Positions 18,755-28,089 of a stretch of DNA of 64,000 nucleotides are shown piece by piece. A model generated the notes under the pieces. It was not told where the DNA came from. It searched no databases and worked only from the letters and a program-made list of their open reading frames with translations. Both the position numbers and the translations under genes were made by a program. Position 1 is the stretch's first letter, and each line of letters starts with the position of its first letter. Source of the stretch: Phaeospirillum tilakii (lineage in GTDB: Bacteria; Pseudomonadota; Alphaproteobacteria; Rhodospirillales; Magnetospirillaceae); assembly GCF_042683125.1 (NCBI RefSeq), contig NZ_JBHUIY010000016.1:1-64000 (forward strand), written 5' to 3'.

Positions 18755-21271
18755 TTACCCGATGATCGGATCGGTGGTGGACAGCCGGCAGCCGCGCGCC
18801 AGCAGATCGCGCATCGACGCGGCCGGCAGCGGGCGGCTGAAGATGTAGCCCTGGATCTGGTCGCAGCCGAGCCCGCGCAGGAAATCGAGATGTTCCTGCC
18901 GCTCGACCCCTTCCGCCACCACCTTCAGCTTCAGCGCCTTGGCCATCGCGATGATCGCATCGACGATGGCGGCGTCGTTGGGATCGGTGGTGACGTCCAT
19001 CACGAACGAGCGGTCGATCTTCAGCTTCTGGATCGGGAACCGCTTCAGCACCGACAGCGAGGAATAGCCGGTGCCGAAATCGTCGATGGCGCAGCCGATT
19101 CCCATATCCTTGAGGCGCTGGACCACGGCGATGGCGTTGTCGGCGTCGCGCATCGCCGAGCTTTCGGTCAGTTCCAGCTCCAGCCAGCGGCTGTCGAGCC
19201 CGGATTCGGCCAGCGCCTTCTCGCAGGCGGCGATCAGGCGGCGGGCATACTGGAACTGGCGGCCGGAGACGTTGACCGCCACCGGCACCGCCGCCAGCCC
19301 CTCCTGCTGCCACGCCCGGGCCTGGCGGGTGCTGGTGGTCAGCATGAATTCGCAGATCGCGTCGATCAGGCCGGATTCCTCGGCCACCGGGATGAAGTCG
19401 GCGGGGGAGACCGGGCCGAGTTCGGGGCTCGACCAGCGCACCAGCGCCTCCATCCCCACCACCGTGCCGTCGATCAGATCGACCTGCGGCTGGTAATGGG
19501 CCGACAATTCGCCGTGATCGACGGCGCGGCGCAGCCGGTTCTGCATCGACAGGGTCTTGCGGGCGCGGGTGCTCAGCTCCTTGGTGAACATCTGGAAGCT
19601 GGCGGTGCCCTGGGCCTTGGCGCGCTGCAACGCGGCGTCGGCGTTGCGGATCAGGGTCTCGGCGTCCTCGCCGTCGCGCGGGAACAGCGCCACCCCCACC
19701 GCCGCCGAGACGTCGAAATCCTGGTCGCCGACCGACACCGTGGTCTGGGCGCGGGCATGGAGGCGGTCGAGCGCCTCCTCCAGGGTGCGGCGGTTGTCGT
19801 AGCCGGTCAGCAGCAGCAGGAAATGGTCGCCCGACACCCGGGCCATCATGTCGTTGGCATTGATCGCGGCGCGGACCAGATCGGCCACCCCCATCAGCAC
19901 CTGATCGCCGATGACGTGGCCCATGGTGGCGTTGATCACGCCGAGCCGGTCGAGGCCGAGGCTGACCACCGCCAGCAGCGAGGATTGGCGGCGGGCCTCG
20001 TCGCGCGCGGTCTCGAACCGCTTGAGGAAGGCGGCGCGGTTGGGCAGCCGGGTCATCGGGTCGTGATAGGCGAGGAACGACAGACGCTGTTCGGCCAGCT
20101 TGCGGTCGGTGACGTCGAGCATCACCCCGTCCCACACCACCGCGCCGTCCTCGCGCCGGGTCGGGCGCGAACTGCCGCGCAGCCAGCGGCGGCGGCGGTC
20201 GGGCCCCGGCACCGACACTTCCTCGTCGAACGGCTCCATCAGCCGCGAGGCGCGGGCCAGCCCGGCGAGGAAGGCGAGCCGCTCCTCGTCCTGCATCAGG
20301 GCGAAGAAGCGGCCGGATTCCCCCACCAGTTCGGCCGGTTCGAGCCCGAGCACGCTGCGGCAGCCCTCGCTGACATAGGAGAACTCGACCCGCCCGTCCG
20401 GCCACAGCACCCGCTGGAACACCATCCCCGGCATGTTGGCGGCGATGGCGCGCAGCCGCTGCTCGGTCTCGCGCAGGGCGGCCTCGGTCTGGCGGCGGCG
20501 GGTGACGTCGCGGCCGATGCCGACGAACAGGCGCTGGCCGTCGAGCCGCACCTCGCTGGTCGACAGTTCGAGGGCGAAGGTGGTGCCGTCGCGGCGCAGC
20601 CCGGTCAGGTCGCGCGGGCCGCCGCCGACGATGCTGACATTGGACAGGCCGGCGGAATCGAGCAGTTCGGGATGGCGGTGGGCCGGGGCCAGCAGCATCG
20701 TCAGCGGCCGGCCCAGCAGTGCCTCGGCCGGATAGCCGAACAGGCGGCGGGCGGCGGCGTTGGCGGAATCGATCCGGCCCTGGGCGTCGAGGATCAGGAT
20801 CGAATCCTCGGCATGGTCCATCAGCATGTCGAGCCGCAGCTCGGCCCGGCGCTCGTGGGTGGCGTCGATCACCACCCCGCTCCACACCACGCTGCCGTCG
20901 GGCTCGCGGCGCGGCAGCGAGGTGCCGCGCAGCCAGCGCACCTCGCCCCCGGCGGTGATGGCGCGGAACTCGTCCTGGCAGCGGGTCAGCGTCGCCGCCG
21001 AGCGCCGCACCTCGTCGAGATGGGCCTCGCGGTCGGCCCAGTGGATCACATGCAGGCAGCCGCGGGCATTGACCCCCATCGCCCGGGGGGCGAAGCCGAG
21101 CACCGTCTCGACCCCGTCGCTGAACCAGGGATAGTCGATCGCCCCCTCGGGCGACTGGCGGCGGAGGAAGGCGAAGCCGGGCAGACAGGCGAAGAAGCCA
21201 TCGGACGGCGGGGCGGCGGGCGCCGGCCCGCGCTCCTCGCTTTGTCCTCCCGCCGTGAAGCTGCCCGTCAC
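18755..21271 (-). CDS. PAS-PAS-PAS-GGDEF(degenerate)-EAL cyclic-di-GMP protein
   Basis: Probable c-di-GMP phosphodiesterase under PAS sensory control. 838 residues from GTG 21271, chosen for GGGAG eight to twelve bases upstream; an ATG at 21349 is possible. Three PAS domains (about 25-150, 155-270, 285-400) precede a GGDEF domain whose signature is SGDHF, so cyclase activity is unlikely. The EAL domain is intact: MEALVRW, AVNVSGRQF, LELTESSAM, AIDDFGTGYSS, LKIDRSFV, VVAEGVE and QIQGY. No transmembrane segment is evident, so it is probably a soluble sensor. It is the last gene on the minus strand here. Confidence 0.93.
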   Translation of the reverse strand: MTGSFTAGGQSEERGPAPAAPPSDGFFACLPGFAFLRRQSPEGAIDYPWFSDGVETVLGFAPRAMGVNARGCLHVIHWADREAHLDEVRRSAATLTRCQDEFRAITAGGEVRWLRGTSLPRREPDGSVVWSGVVIDATHERRAELRLDMLMDHAEDSILILDAQGRIDSANAAARRLFGYPAEALLGRPLTMLLAPAHRHPELLDSAGLSNVSIVGGGPRDLTGLRRDGTTFALELSTSEVRLDGQRLFVGIGRDVTRRRQTEAALRETEQRLRAIAANMPGMVFQRVLWPDGRVEFSYVSEGCRSVLGLEPAELVGESGRFFALMQDEERLAFLAGLARASRLMEPFDEEVSVPGPDRRRRWLRGSSRPTRREDGAVVWDGVMLDVTDRKLAEQRLSFLAYHDPMTRLPNRAAFLKRFETARDEARRQSSLLAVVSLGLDRLGVINATMGHVIGDQVLMGVADLVRAAINANDMMARVSGDHFLLLLTGYDNRRTLEEALDRLHARAQTTVSVGDQDFDVSAAVGVALFPRDGEDAETLIRNADAALQRAKAQGTASFQMFTKELSTRARKTLSMQNRLRRAVDHGELSAHYQPQVDLIDGTVVGMEALVRWSSPELGPVSPADFIPVAEESGLIDAICEFMLTTSTRQARAWQQEGLAAVPVAVNVSGRQFQYARRLIAACEKALAESGLDSRWLELELTESSAMRDADNAIAVVQRLKDMGIGCAIDDFGTGYSSLSVLKRFPIQKLKIDRSFVMDVTTDPNDAAIVDAIIAMAKALKLKVVAEGVERQEHLDFLRGLGCDQIQGYIFSRPLPAASMRDLLARGCRLSTTDPIIG

Positions 21272-21378
21272 CCTGTTGGTCTCCCGTTTTCGCCCCGCGA
21301 TGGCTCCGTCCGTGCGACCGGCTGATGGTAGCCAGGGGCGGCCTGGCAAGCAACCGATACCCGCCGGAGCAAACGGAT

Positions 21379-21433
21379 AAGGCCGCCTCCGGGTTTATCC
21401 GGACTCATCCGCGGGTGGATCCGCGGCCTTTTT
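21379..21433 (+). promoter_or_regulatory. Structured leader with terminator-like end upstream of the TerC-family gene
   Basis: An outer eight-pair stem AAGGCCGC/GCGGCCTT (21379-21386 with 21423-21430) ends in five T residues. It encloses two smaller hairpins, TCCGG/CCGGA (21388-21392/21399-21403) and ATCC/GGAT (21407-21410/21417-21420). This three-way-junction shape ends 48 bp before the start codon. In other bacteria TerC-family genes often carry a manganese (yybP-ykoY) riboswitch. I do not recognise that motif's conserved loops here. Confidence 0.45.
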
Positions 21434-21481
21434 CGCCTACACTCGCAGCCGACCCGAGTCCCGCCGAGAGGATCCCGTGCG

Positions 21482-22243
<762 letters not shown>

Positions 22244-22249
22244 GGCGGG

Positions 22250-22273
22250 CCCCGTCGCCGCGCGGCGGCGGGG
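22250..22273 (+). terminator. GC hairpin after the TerC-family gene
   Basis: CCCCGTCGCCGC (22250-22261) and GCGGCGGCGGGG (22262-22273) form a near-perfect inverted repeat with one G-U pair. There is no T-run, so it is a possible but unproven stop. Confidence 0.4.
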
Positions 22274-22379
22274 CGCCAGGGTTGAGCGGCCCCGGGGGGT
22301 GTGCTATCGCTCCCCGACGGCACGAGGAGGTCCCGCCGGGCGGGTTTCCGGTGGGACGAACGGGAAACTGGAGGGAACG

Positions 22380-22709
22380 ATGGCCTACGTCGTCACCGAG
22401 AACTGCATCAAGTGCAAGTATCAGGATTGCGTCGAAGTCTGCCCGGTCGATTGCTTCTACGAGGGGGAGAACTTCCTGGTGATCAACCCCGATGAATGCA
22501 TCGAATGCGGGGTGTGCGAGCCGGAATGCCCGGCCGAGGCGATCGTGCCGGATTCCGACCCCGCCGCCGCGCCGTGGGTCGAGATCGCCCGCCAGTTCGC
22601 GCCGCAATGGCCCAACATCACCCGCAAGGGCGAGGTGCCGGCCGACGCCGAAAGCTGGAAGGGCAAGGCGGGCAAGAAGGATCTGCTGTCACCCAAACCG
22701 GGGCACTGA
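22380..22709 (+). CDS. fdxA: Ferredoxin FdxA, seven-iron type
   Basis: Low-potential electron carrier with one [3Fe-4S] and one [4Fe-4S] cluster. 109 residues from ATG 22380 (MAYVVTENC), with GGAGGGA just upstream. Cys residues at about 9, 12, 17, 21 and 40, 43, 46, 50 (CKYQDCVEVCP and CIECGVCEPECP) are those of the 7Fe family. The C-terminal extension (ITRKGEVPADAESWKGK) is typical of the alphaproteobacterial form. It is separate from its possible partner, a ferredoxin-NADP reductase at about 51 kb. Confidence 0.95.
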   Translation: MAYVVTENCIKCKYQDCVEVCPVDCFYEGENFLVINPDECIECGVCEPECPAEAIVPDSDPAAAPWVEIARQFAPQWPNITRKGEVPADAESWKGKAGKKDLLSPKPGH

Positions 22710-22769
22710 GCCCGGCCCCGGCGCGCCCGACCGTCTCCGGGGGAGGGGACGGAACGGGCGGCGGCGGGG

Positions 22770-23816
22770 TCAGGCCGGCATCGGCTCCTGCCAGCGGGTG
22801 GTCTCGAACGGCGCCAGATTCTCGATGAACTGGCGGGTCGAGGCGGCCCACGAAAATTCCAGCGCATAGGCGCGGCACAGCGCCGGATCGGCCTCCAGCG
22901 CGGCCAGGGCGGCGGCGCGCAGGTCCTGATCGAGCCGGCCGACCGGGCTCGATCCGATCACGTCGAGCGGCCCCGGCACCGGATAGGCCGCCACCGGCAG
23001 GCCCGAGGCCAGCGCCTCGAGCAGCACCAGACCGAAGGTGTCGGTCCGGCTCGGGAACACGAACACATCGGCGGCGGCGTAATGGCGGGCGAGATCCTCG
23101 CCGAAGCGGGCGCCGGCGAAATGCACCCCGGGATGGCGCCGGCGCAGGTCCTCGAGCTGTGGTCCGGCCCCGACCACCGCCTTGGTCCCGGGCAGGTCGA
23201 GGTCGAGGAAGGCCTGGACGTTCTTCTCCACCGCCACCCGGCCGACATACAGGAAGATCGGCCGGGCCAGTCCGGCGAACGGCCCGGCCTCGCCCCGCGC
23301 CTCGGGGCGGGGGTGGAACAGGTCGGTATCGACCCCGCGCGACCAGCGGCCGATGCGGTGGAAGCCGCGTTGCAGCAGTTCCGATTCGATCCCCTGGGTG
23401 GCGACCATCACCCGCGACGAGGCGGCGTGGAACCGCCGCATCACCGCGTAGCTGAGCTTGAGCGGCACCCGGAAGCGGGCCTTGATGTATTCGGGAAACT
23501 TGGTGTGGTAGGCGGTGGTGAAGGGCAGCCGCCGCCGCAGGCAGTAGCGCCGCGCCGCCCAGCCGAGCGGCCCCTCGGTGGCGATGTGGATCGCGCAGGG
23601 CTGGGCCGCCTCGATCAGCCGGGCGACCAGCCGGCCGGGCCGCACCGCGAGACGGATCTCGGGATAGGTCGGACAGGGCAGGGTGCGGAAGCGGTCGGGG
23701 GTGACCATCACCACCTCGTGGCCGTCCCGTTGCAGTTCGCGCCGCAGGATGTCGAGGGTACGGACCACCCCGTTGACCTGGGGCAGCCAGGCGTCCGAGA
23801 CGACGAGAATGCGCAT
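22770..23816 (-). CDS. GT4-family glycosyltransferase, lipid mannosyl/glucosyltransferase type
   Basis: Retaining GT-B glycosyltransferase, probably adding a hexose from a nucleotide sugar to a membrane lipid. 348 residues from ATG 23816 (MRILVVSDAWLPQVNGVVRTL). The N-terminal acceptor domain has PQVNGVVRT and TAYHTKFPEY. The donor domain has FLYVGRVAVEKN and the E-x7-E motif (FPSRTDTFGLVLLEALASG). The family resembles PimB/MgtA-like enzymes. It is next to an LpxH-like phosphoesterase and divergent from a diacylglycerol-kinase-like gene, suggesting a glycolipid pathway. The exact sugar cannot be told. Confidence 0.88.
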   Translation of the reverse strand: MRILVVSDAWLPQVNGVVRTLDILRRELQRDGHEVVMVTPDRFRTLPCPTYPEIRLAVRPGRLVARLIEAAQPCAIHIATEGPLGWAARRYCLRRRLPFTTAYHTKFPEYIKARFRVPLKLSYAVMRRFHAASSRVMVATQGIESELLQRGFHRIGRWSRGVDTDLFHPRPEARGEAGPFAGLARPIFLYVGRVAVEKNVQAFLDLDLPGTKAVVGAGPQLEDLRRRHPGVHFAGARFGEDLARHYAAADVFVFPSRTDTFGLVLLEALASGLPVAAYPVPGPLDVIGSSPVGRLDQDLRAAALAALEADPALCRAYALEFSWAASTRQFIENLAPFETTRWQEPMPA

Positions 23817-23916
23817 TCCTACTCCTTGCGGCAGGCCGGCCGGCGCGGCGGCCGGGGGAGGGGGGAAAGGGACGGTGGGGGAAGGGGGCGGCGCCCCCGC
23901 CGGGGCGGCCATCGCG

Positions 23917-24753
23917 TCAGGGCGCGGCCACCGGCGGCGCGGCGTCGAGCGGCCGGGCGGCACCGTCGGACAGGGCGGCGTTGTGGAGATAGAGGCCCGG
24001 CTCGCGCAGCCAGTGGAGGATTTCCAGGCTGCCGTCGAAATTCTCGACCAGCGCGGTGCAGCTTTCGACCCAGTCGCCGTCATTGCAGTACAGCACGCCG
24101 TCGAACTGGCGGATCTGGGCGTGGTGGATGTGGCCGCACACCACCCCGTCGGCCTGGCTGCGCCGGGCCTCCTCGGCCATCGTCTCCTCGAAATTGGCGA
24201 TGTACTGGACCGCGTTCTTGACCTTGTGCTTGAGGTAGGCCGACAGCGACCAGTAGGGGAAGCCGAGGGCGCGCCGCACCACGTTCAGCCAGTGATTGAG
24301 CGACAGGGCCAGGGTGTAGGCGCCGTCGCCGAGATGGGCCAGCCATTTGGCGTGCTTGACCACCCCGTCGAAGGCGTCGCCGTGGATGATCAGCAGCCGC
24401 TTGCCGGCGGCGGTCTGGTGGATCGCGCTGGTGGCGACGCGGATGTCGCCGAACAGCATGCCGTGATAGTCGCGGGCGAATTCGTCGTGGTTGCCGGGGA
24501 CGAACACCACGCGGGTGCCCTTGCGCGCCTTGCGCAGCAGTTTCTGCACCACGTCGTTGTGGCTCTGCGGCCAGTACCAGGATTTGCGCAGCCGCCAGCC
24601 GTCGATGATGTCGCCGACCAGATAGAGGGTGTCGGATTCGCAGCTTTTCAGGAAGTCGAGCAGATCCTCGGCCTTGCTGCCGCGCGTGCCGAGATGGATG
24701 TCCGAGATCCAGATGGTCCGGTAACGCCGCTTGATTTCGGTGTTGGCGTTCAT
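23917..24753 (-). CDS. LpxH-like metallophosphoesterase
   Basis: Calcineurin-like binuclear metal hydrolase related to UDP-2,3-diacylglucosamine pyrophosphatase. 278 residues from ATG 24753 (MNANTEIKRRY). Metal ligands are clear in WISDIHLGTRG, LVGDIIDGW, FVPGNHDEF, IIHGDAFD and VCGHIHHAQ. Many alphaproteobacteria do lipid A synthesis with LpxI, so this enzyme may act on another glycolipid rather than on lipid A itself. It precedes the GT4 gene with a 100-bp gap on the same strand. A longer open frame upstream adds no family sequence. Confidence 0.85.
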   Translation of the reverse strand: MNANTEIKRRYRTIWISDIHLGTRGSKAEDLLDFLKSCESDTLYLVGDIIDGWRLRKSWYWPQSHNDVVQKLLRKARKGTRVVFVPGNHDEFARDYHGMLFGDIRVATSAIHQTAAGKRLLIIHGDAFDGVVKHAKWLAHLGDGAYTLALSLNHWLNVVRRALGFPYWSLSAYLKHKVKNAVQYIANFEETMAEEARRSQADGVVCGHIHHAQIRQFDGVLYCNDGDWVESCTALVENFDGSLEILHWLREPGLYLHNAALSDGAARPLDAAPPVAAP

Positions 24754-24947
24754 GAATCCACCTGTCCTGGGTTGGTCTGGGAGAAGAAGGGGCAGGGGGG
24801 TTCTAGTGTGTCGTGGGGTCGGTTGTACATATCGAACCCTGTGTCCCGGGGCAAAATTCATCAAAGTGAAGGCGGAGGGTCACAATTATTTCACTGAGGA
24901 TTCGCTGGCGTTGTTTGGTATACCGAATCCCCATGTTGGCATTACGC

Positions 24948-25913
24948 ATGACCGAGCCCCCCGAAGCTCCCGCGATGTCGCCCCCGCCGCGCCGGGTGCT
25001 GATCGTCCACAATCCCACCGCCGGCCGGCACAAGCGGCGGCGCCTGCTCCGCGTGGTCGAGCGGCTGGAACGGCTGGGCTGCGCCGTCACCGTCGCCGAG
25101 ACCACCTGCCGGGGCGATGCCGAAATGATCGCCGCCCGCGCCACCCGCGCCGATTACGATGCGGTGGTGGCGGCCGGCGGCGACGGCACCGTCAACGAGG
25201 TGCTGAACGGACTGGCCCTGGTCGAGGGCGGTCCGGCGCTGGGGGTGATCCCGCTCGGTACCGCCAATGTGCTGGCCTGCGAGATCGGCCTCGCCCCGCG
25301 CGACGCCGACCAGATCGCCCGCGCCATCGCCTTCGGCCCGGCGCGGCGGGTTCATCTCGGCCTCGCCAACCGCCGCCGTTTCCTGCTGATGGCCGGGGCC
25401 GGGCTCGACGCCCACGTCGTCGCCGGGGTCAACATCGCGCTGAAGCGCCATGCCGGCAAACTGGCCTATGTGGTCGAGGGGCTGAAACAGGCGGTCGGCT
25501 ACGATTTCCCGGTGCTGACCATCCGCGCCGACGGGGTCGCCTATGAGGGGCGGATGGCGGTGGCCTGCAAGGGACGGTTCTATGGAGGGCCGTTCGTCGC
25601 CGCCCCCGACGCCGATCTCGAAGCCCCCCGGCTGGAGGTCTGCATCCTCCCCGCCGCCGGGGTCACCGGCATGCTGCGCTACGGCCTCGCCCTGCCGCTG
25701 GGCAAGCTGCCCGAACTGCCCGAGGTCCAGGTGGTGTCGGCCCGCTCGATCGTCATCACCGGCCCGCGCGGTGCCCCGGTCCAGGGCGATGGCGACATCG
25801 TCGCCCGCCTGCCGGTCGAAATCACCATCGCCGACGAAACCGTCGATCTGATCTGCCCGCTGGCGGTGCGCGGCCCCGCCTTGCGCGCCTCGGCCGCGTT
25901 GGAACGGGCCTGA
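24948..25913 (+). CDS. Diacylglycerol/lipid kinase-family protein
   Basis: Lipid kinase of the DAGK catalytic fold (YegS/DgkB-like), which phosphorylates diacylglycerol or a sphingoid lipid. 321 residues from ATG 24948 (MTEPPEAPAMS); ATG 24933 or 24975 are alternatives and no strong ribosome-binding site decides. Nucleotide site: VHNPTAGRHKRRR and VAAGGDGTVNEVLNGL, then GVIPLGTANVLA. The C-terminal lobe has GAGLDAHVV, KRHAGKLAYVVEGL and VQGDGD. It is divergent from the phosphoesterase and GT4 genes across an AT-richer 194-bp gap, and the three may form one lipid pathway. Confidence 0.88.
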   Translation: MTEPPEAPAMSPPPRRVLIVHNPTAGRHKRRRLLRVVERLERLGCAVTVAETTCRGDAEMIAARATRADYDAVVAAGGDGTVNEVLNGLALVEGGPALGVIPLGTANVLACEIGLAPRDADQIARAIAFGPARRVHLGLANRRRFLLMAGAGLDAHVVAGVNIALKRHAGKLAYVVEGLKQAVGYDFPVLTIRADGVAYEGRMAVACKGRFYGGPFVAAPDADLEAPRLEVCILPAAGVTGMLRYGLALPLGKLPELPEVQVVSARSIVITGPRGAPVQGDGDIVARLPVEITIADETVDLICPLAVRGPALRASAALERA

Positions 25914-25920
25914 CGCTCAC

Positions 25921-26050
25921 GCGGGCTCCCGCCCGCACCCGGCCGGGGCGATGCCCCGGACCCCCTTCCTGTTTATTGAGTCATCAATCAAAGAAATGAG
26001 GGAGTCGGGGAGCTTTGCTTCCCGAGCGGGCCGGCGGGCGGCAGCCCGCC
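25921..26050. repeat. Palindromic repeats, families B and C, after the lipid-kinase gene
   Basis: 25921-25970 is a family B element (GCGGGC hairpin, then CCGGGGCGATGCCCCGG, then CCCCCTTCC). From 25996 another hairpin, CGGGGAGCTTTGCTTCCCG, followed by GGCGGGCGGCAGCCCGCC, matches the region at 51972-52026 (family C). The gap therefore holds two unrelated repeat families in tandem and no gene. Confidence 0.7.
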
Positions 26051-26083
26051 TGATTCTCGAAGCGCGCGGGGCGGCAGCCCGCG

Positions 26084-27466
26084 TTACAGCGCGGCGGCGA
26101 GGGCGGCCAGCACGCCGTCCCAATCGCCGGCCTGTTGCTGACGGAACAGGCGCAGGCTGGGGTACCACGGCGTGTCGGGGCGGTCGAGCAGCCAGCGCCA
26201 GTCCGGCACCCGGGGCAGCAGCAGCCAGGTCGGCAGGCCGAGCGCGCCGGTGAGGTGGGGCAGCGAGGTATCGGTCGAGACGATCAGGTCGAGCGCGGTG
26301 GCGATCGCCCCGGTATGGTCGAAATCGCCCACCACCGCCGACAGGTCGAGCACCTGTCCGGCCGCCGCCGCCAGCGCGGCGCGATCCTCCGGGCGGGGAT
26401 CCTTTTGCAGCGCGAACAGGGTGATGCCGGGGCGCGACAGCGCCGCGATCAGGGCGGCGACCCGGCCGGGGGCGAAGGAGCGGGCATGGTCGGCCTGATA
26501 GGCCGGATTGCCGGCCCAGGCGATCCCGATCTTGAGCCCGCCGAGCCCGCCCAGCCGCCGGCGCCATTCCGCCACCGCCGCCGGATCGGGCACCAGATAG
26601 GGCACCGGGCCGGGCAACTGGTCGAGGCCGATGTCGAAGCGGTGGGGCAGGCTGCCGAGCGGACAGTGGAAATCGACCGGCGGCAGCGGCTCGCCCTTGC
26701 GCAGCACCTGGGCGCAGGGGAACGAGCGGGCGATCAGTCCGGCCAGCGGCGGCTGCACCTCCAGCACCAGCCGTGCTCCCGCCGCCTCCAGCCGGGCGGC
26801 GAAGCGGACGAACTGGATCGTGTCGCCCAGCCCCTGTTCGGCATGGAGCAGGAGGGTGCGGCCGAGCGGATCCTCGCCCTGCCAAGGCGGGCAGGGGAAG
26901 GCGCGGACCGTCCGCCACATCACCCCGGGGCGGGTGCGCCACTCATATTCTTCCCAACCCCGGCGCAGGTCGCCGTCGAGCAGCCGCAGCCGGGCCAGGG
27001 TGAAATGGGCCGGGGCGTCGGTCGGGTTGCGCGCCAGCGCGGCGGCGGTCATTTCCCGCGCCGGCTCGATCTCGCCCTTGGCCAGCAGCGCGGCGGCGAG
27101 CGGGGCATAGGCGCCGGCACCGTTGGCCCCCAGCGCGATCGCCTGCCGGTGGGCCTCGATCGCGGCATCAAGCTCGCCCCGGTCGCACAGGGCGGCGCCC
27201 AGGCAGCTATAGGCCTCGGCCCGGGCCGGGTCGCAGGCGATCGCCTGACGGTGGGCGGCGATCGCGGCGTCGATCTCGCCTTCGAACCGCAGGATCGAGC
27301 CCAGCATCGAATAGGCGCCGGCGAATCCGGGCCGGGCCTTCACCGTCGCCAGCAGGCTCTCGATCGCCTCGGCGTTGCGGCCCTGATGGACCAGGGCGCG
27401 GGCCTGTTCGATCTCGGGGTCGGGGGCGTCGACGTCGTCCGCCGTCCGATCGCCGAGGTCCGCCAT
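26084..27466 (-). CDS. TPR protein with a heptosyltransferase-like (GT9/GT-B) domain
   Basis: 460 residues in two parts. Residues about 15-165 hold four to five tetratricopeptide repeats (for example AEAYSCLGAALCDRGELDAAIEAHRQAIAL, given here only as a landmark at residues ~85-115). Residues about 190-460 form a GT-B domain of the kind found in TPR-linked glycosyltransferases, with HAEQGLGDTIQFVRFA, IGIAWAGNPAYQADHARS and DLIVSTDTSLPHLTGALG. Such fusions often glycosylate proteins or surface polymers. The acceptor is unknown. It is followed on the same strand by an IalB-family gene and a UDP-xylose synthase. Confidence 0.85.
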   Translation of the reverse strand: MADLGDRTADDVDAPDPEIEQARALVHQGRNAEAIESLLATVKARPGFAGAYSMLGSILRFEGEIDAAIAAHRQAIACDPARAEAYSCLGAALCDRGELDAAIEAHRQAIALGANGAGAYAPLAAALLAKGEIEPAREMTAAALARNPTDAPAHFTLARLRLLDGDLRRGWEEYEWRTRPGVMWRTVRAFPCPPWQGEDPLGRTLLLHAEQGLGDTIQFVRFAARLEAAGARLVLEVQPPLAGLIARSFPCAQVLRKGEPLPPVDFHCPLGSLPHRFDIGLDQLPGPVPYLVPDPAAVAEWRRRLGGLGGLKIGIAWAGNPAYQADHARSFAPGRVAALIAALSRPGITLFALQKDPRPEDRAALAAAAGQVLDLSAVVGDFDHTGAIATALDLIVSTDTSLPHLTGALGLPTWLLLPRVPDWRWLLDRPDTPWYPSLRLFRQQQAGDWDGVLAALAAAL

Positions 27467-27499
27467 CGCCCTGCTCCCTTTAATCCGGTCTGTCCCGTG

Positions 27500-28054
27500 C
27501 TATCGTTTCAGCGCGTCGAGCGCCGGGCCGAATCCCTTCAGCGAGGCGGTGATCGCCACCGTCTTGTCGGCGCCGAACGGCATCACCGCGAAGGCGAGAT
27601 GGTGGGCGTGGCGCAGGCGGTCGAGGGTGGCGTCGTCGAGCCGGATCGTGCCGAGGCAGCCGACCGGCACGCATTGCTGGATCCGGATCGGCTGCGGCGG
27701 CTGGTCGTCGATGCGGAAGGCGGCGCCCACCGTCAGATTGATGCCGAGCGGGAAGGTCGCCACCATCGTCAACTCGCCCTCGGGGCCGAAAGTGCCGATC
27801 ACCACGTCAAGGACGCGCTTGTCGCCGTCCTTCAGCATCTGGCTCTGCTCGATGAAGCAGCGTTCCTCGCCGCCGGTCGGCGGCACCCGGCACACCAGCC
27901 CCCAATCCTCGAACCGGATCGGGGCCGGCTTGGCCGCCGCCGGCGGGGGGGCGGGGGGCGGGGTCTGCCCCTCGGCCGCCGCCGGTCCCGCCGCCACGGT
28001 CAGAGCCAGGGCCAAGGCGGCGCCGGCCGCCAGCGATCGCTTCGGGTGATCCAT
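27500..28054 (-). CDS. Invasion-associated locus B (IalB) family secreted protein
   Basis: 184 residues from ATG 28054 (MDHPKRSLAAG). A Sec signal peptide ends near AAA-EGQ and is followed by a Pro/Ala linker. The IalB domain shows FEDWGLVCR, ERCFIEQSQMLKDGDKRVLDV and a conserved Cys pair in IQQCVPVGCLGTIRL. In Bartonella the founder member affects erythrocyte entry, but the family is widespread in free-living alphaproteobacteria and its general role is unknown. It lies between the TPR-GT gene and a UDP-glucuronate decarboxylase gene on the same strand. Confidence 0.87.
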   Translation of the reverse strand: MDHPKRSLAAGAALALALTVAAGPAAAEGQTPPPAPPPAAAKPAPIRFEDWGLVCRVPPTGGEERCFIEQSQMLKDGDKRVLDVVIGTFGPEGELTMVATFPLGINLTVGAAFRIDDQPPQPIRIQQCVPVGCLGTIRLDDATLDRLRHAHHLAFAVMPFGADKTVAITASLKGFGPALDALKR

Positions 28055-28089
28055 CCTGTCGCCGCCTGTTCCCTGTTTTCGGTGCCGCC

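Noticed and set aside
21350..21481. yybP-ykoY manganese riboswitch before the TerC-family gene
   Set aside because: I could not find the conserved internal loops of the class. Only the terminator-like fold is supported, so it is listed as a structured leader without a class.
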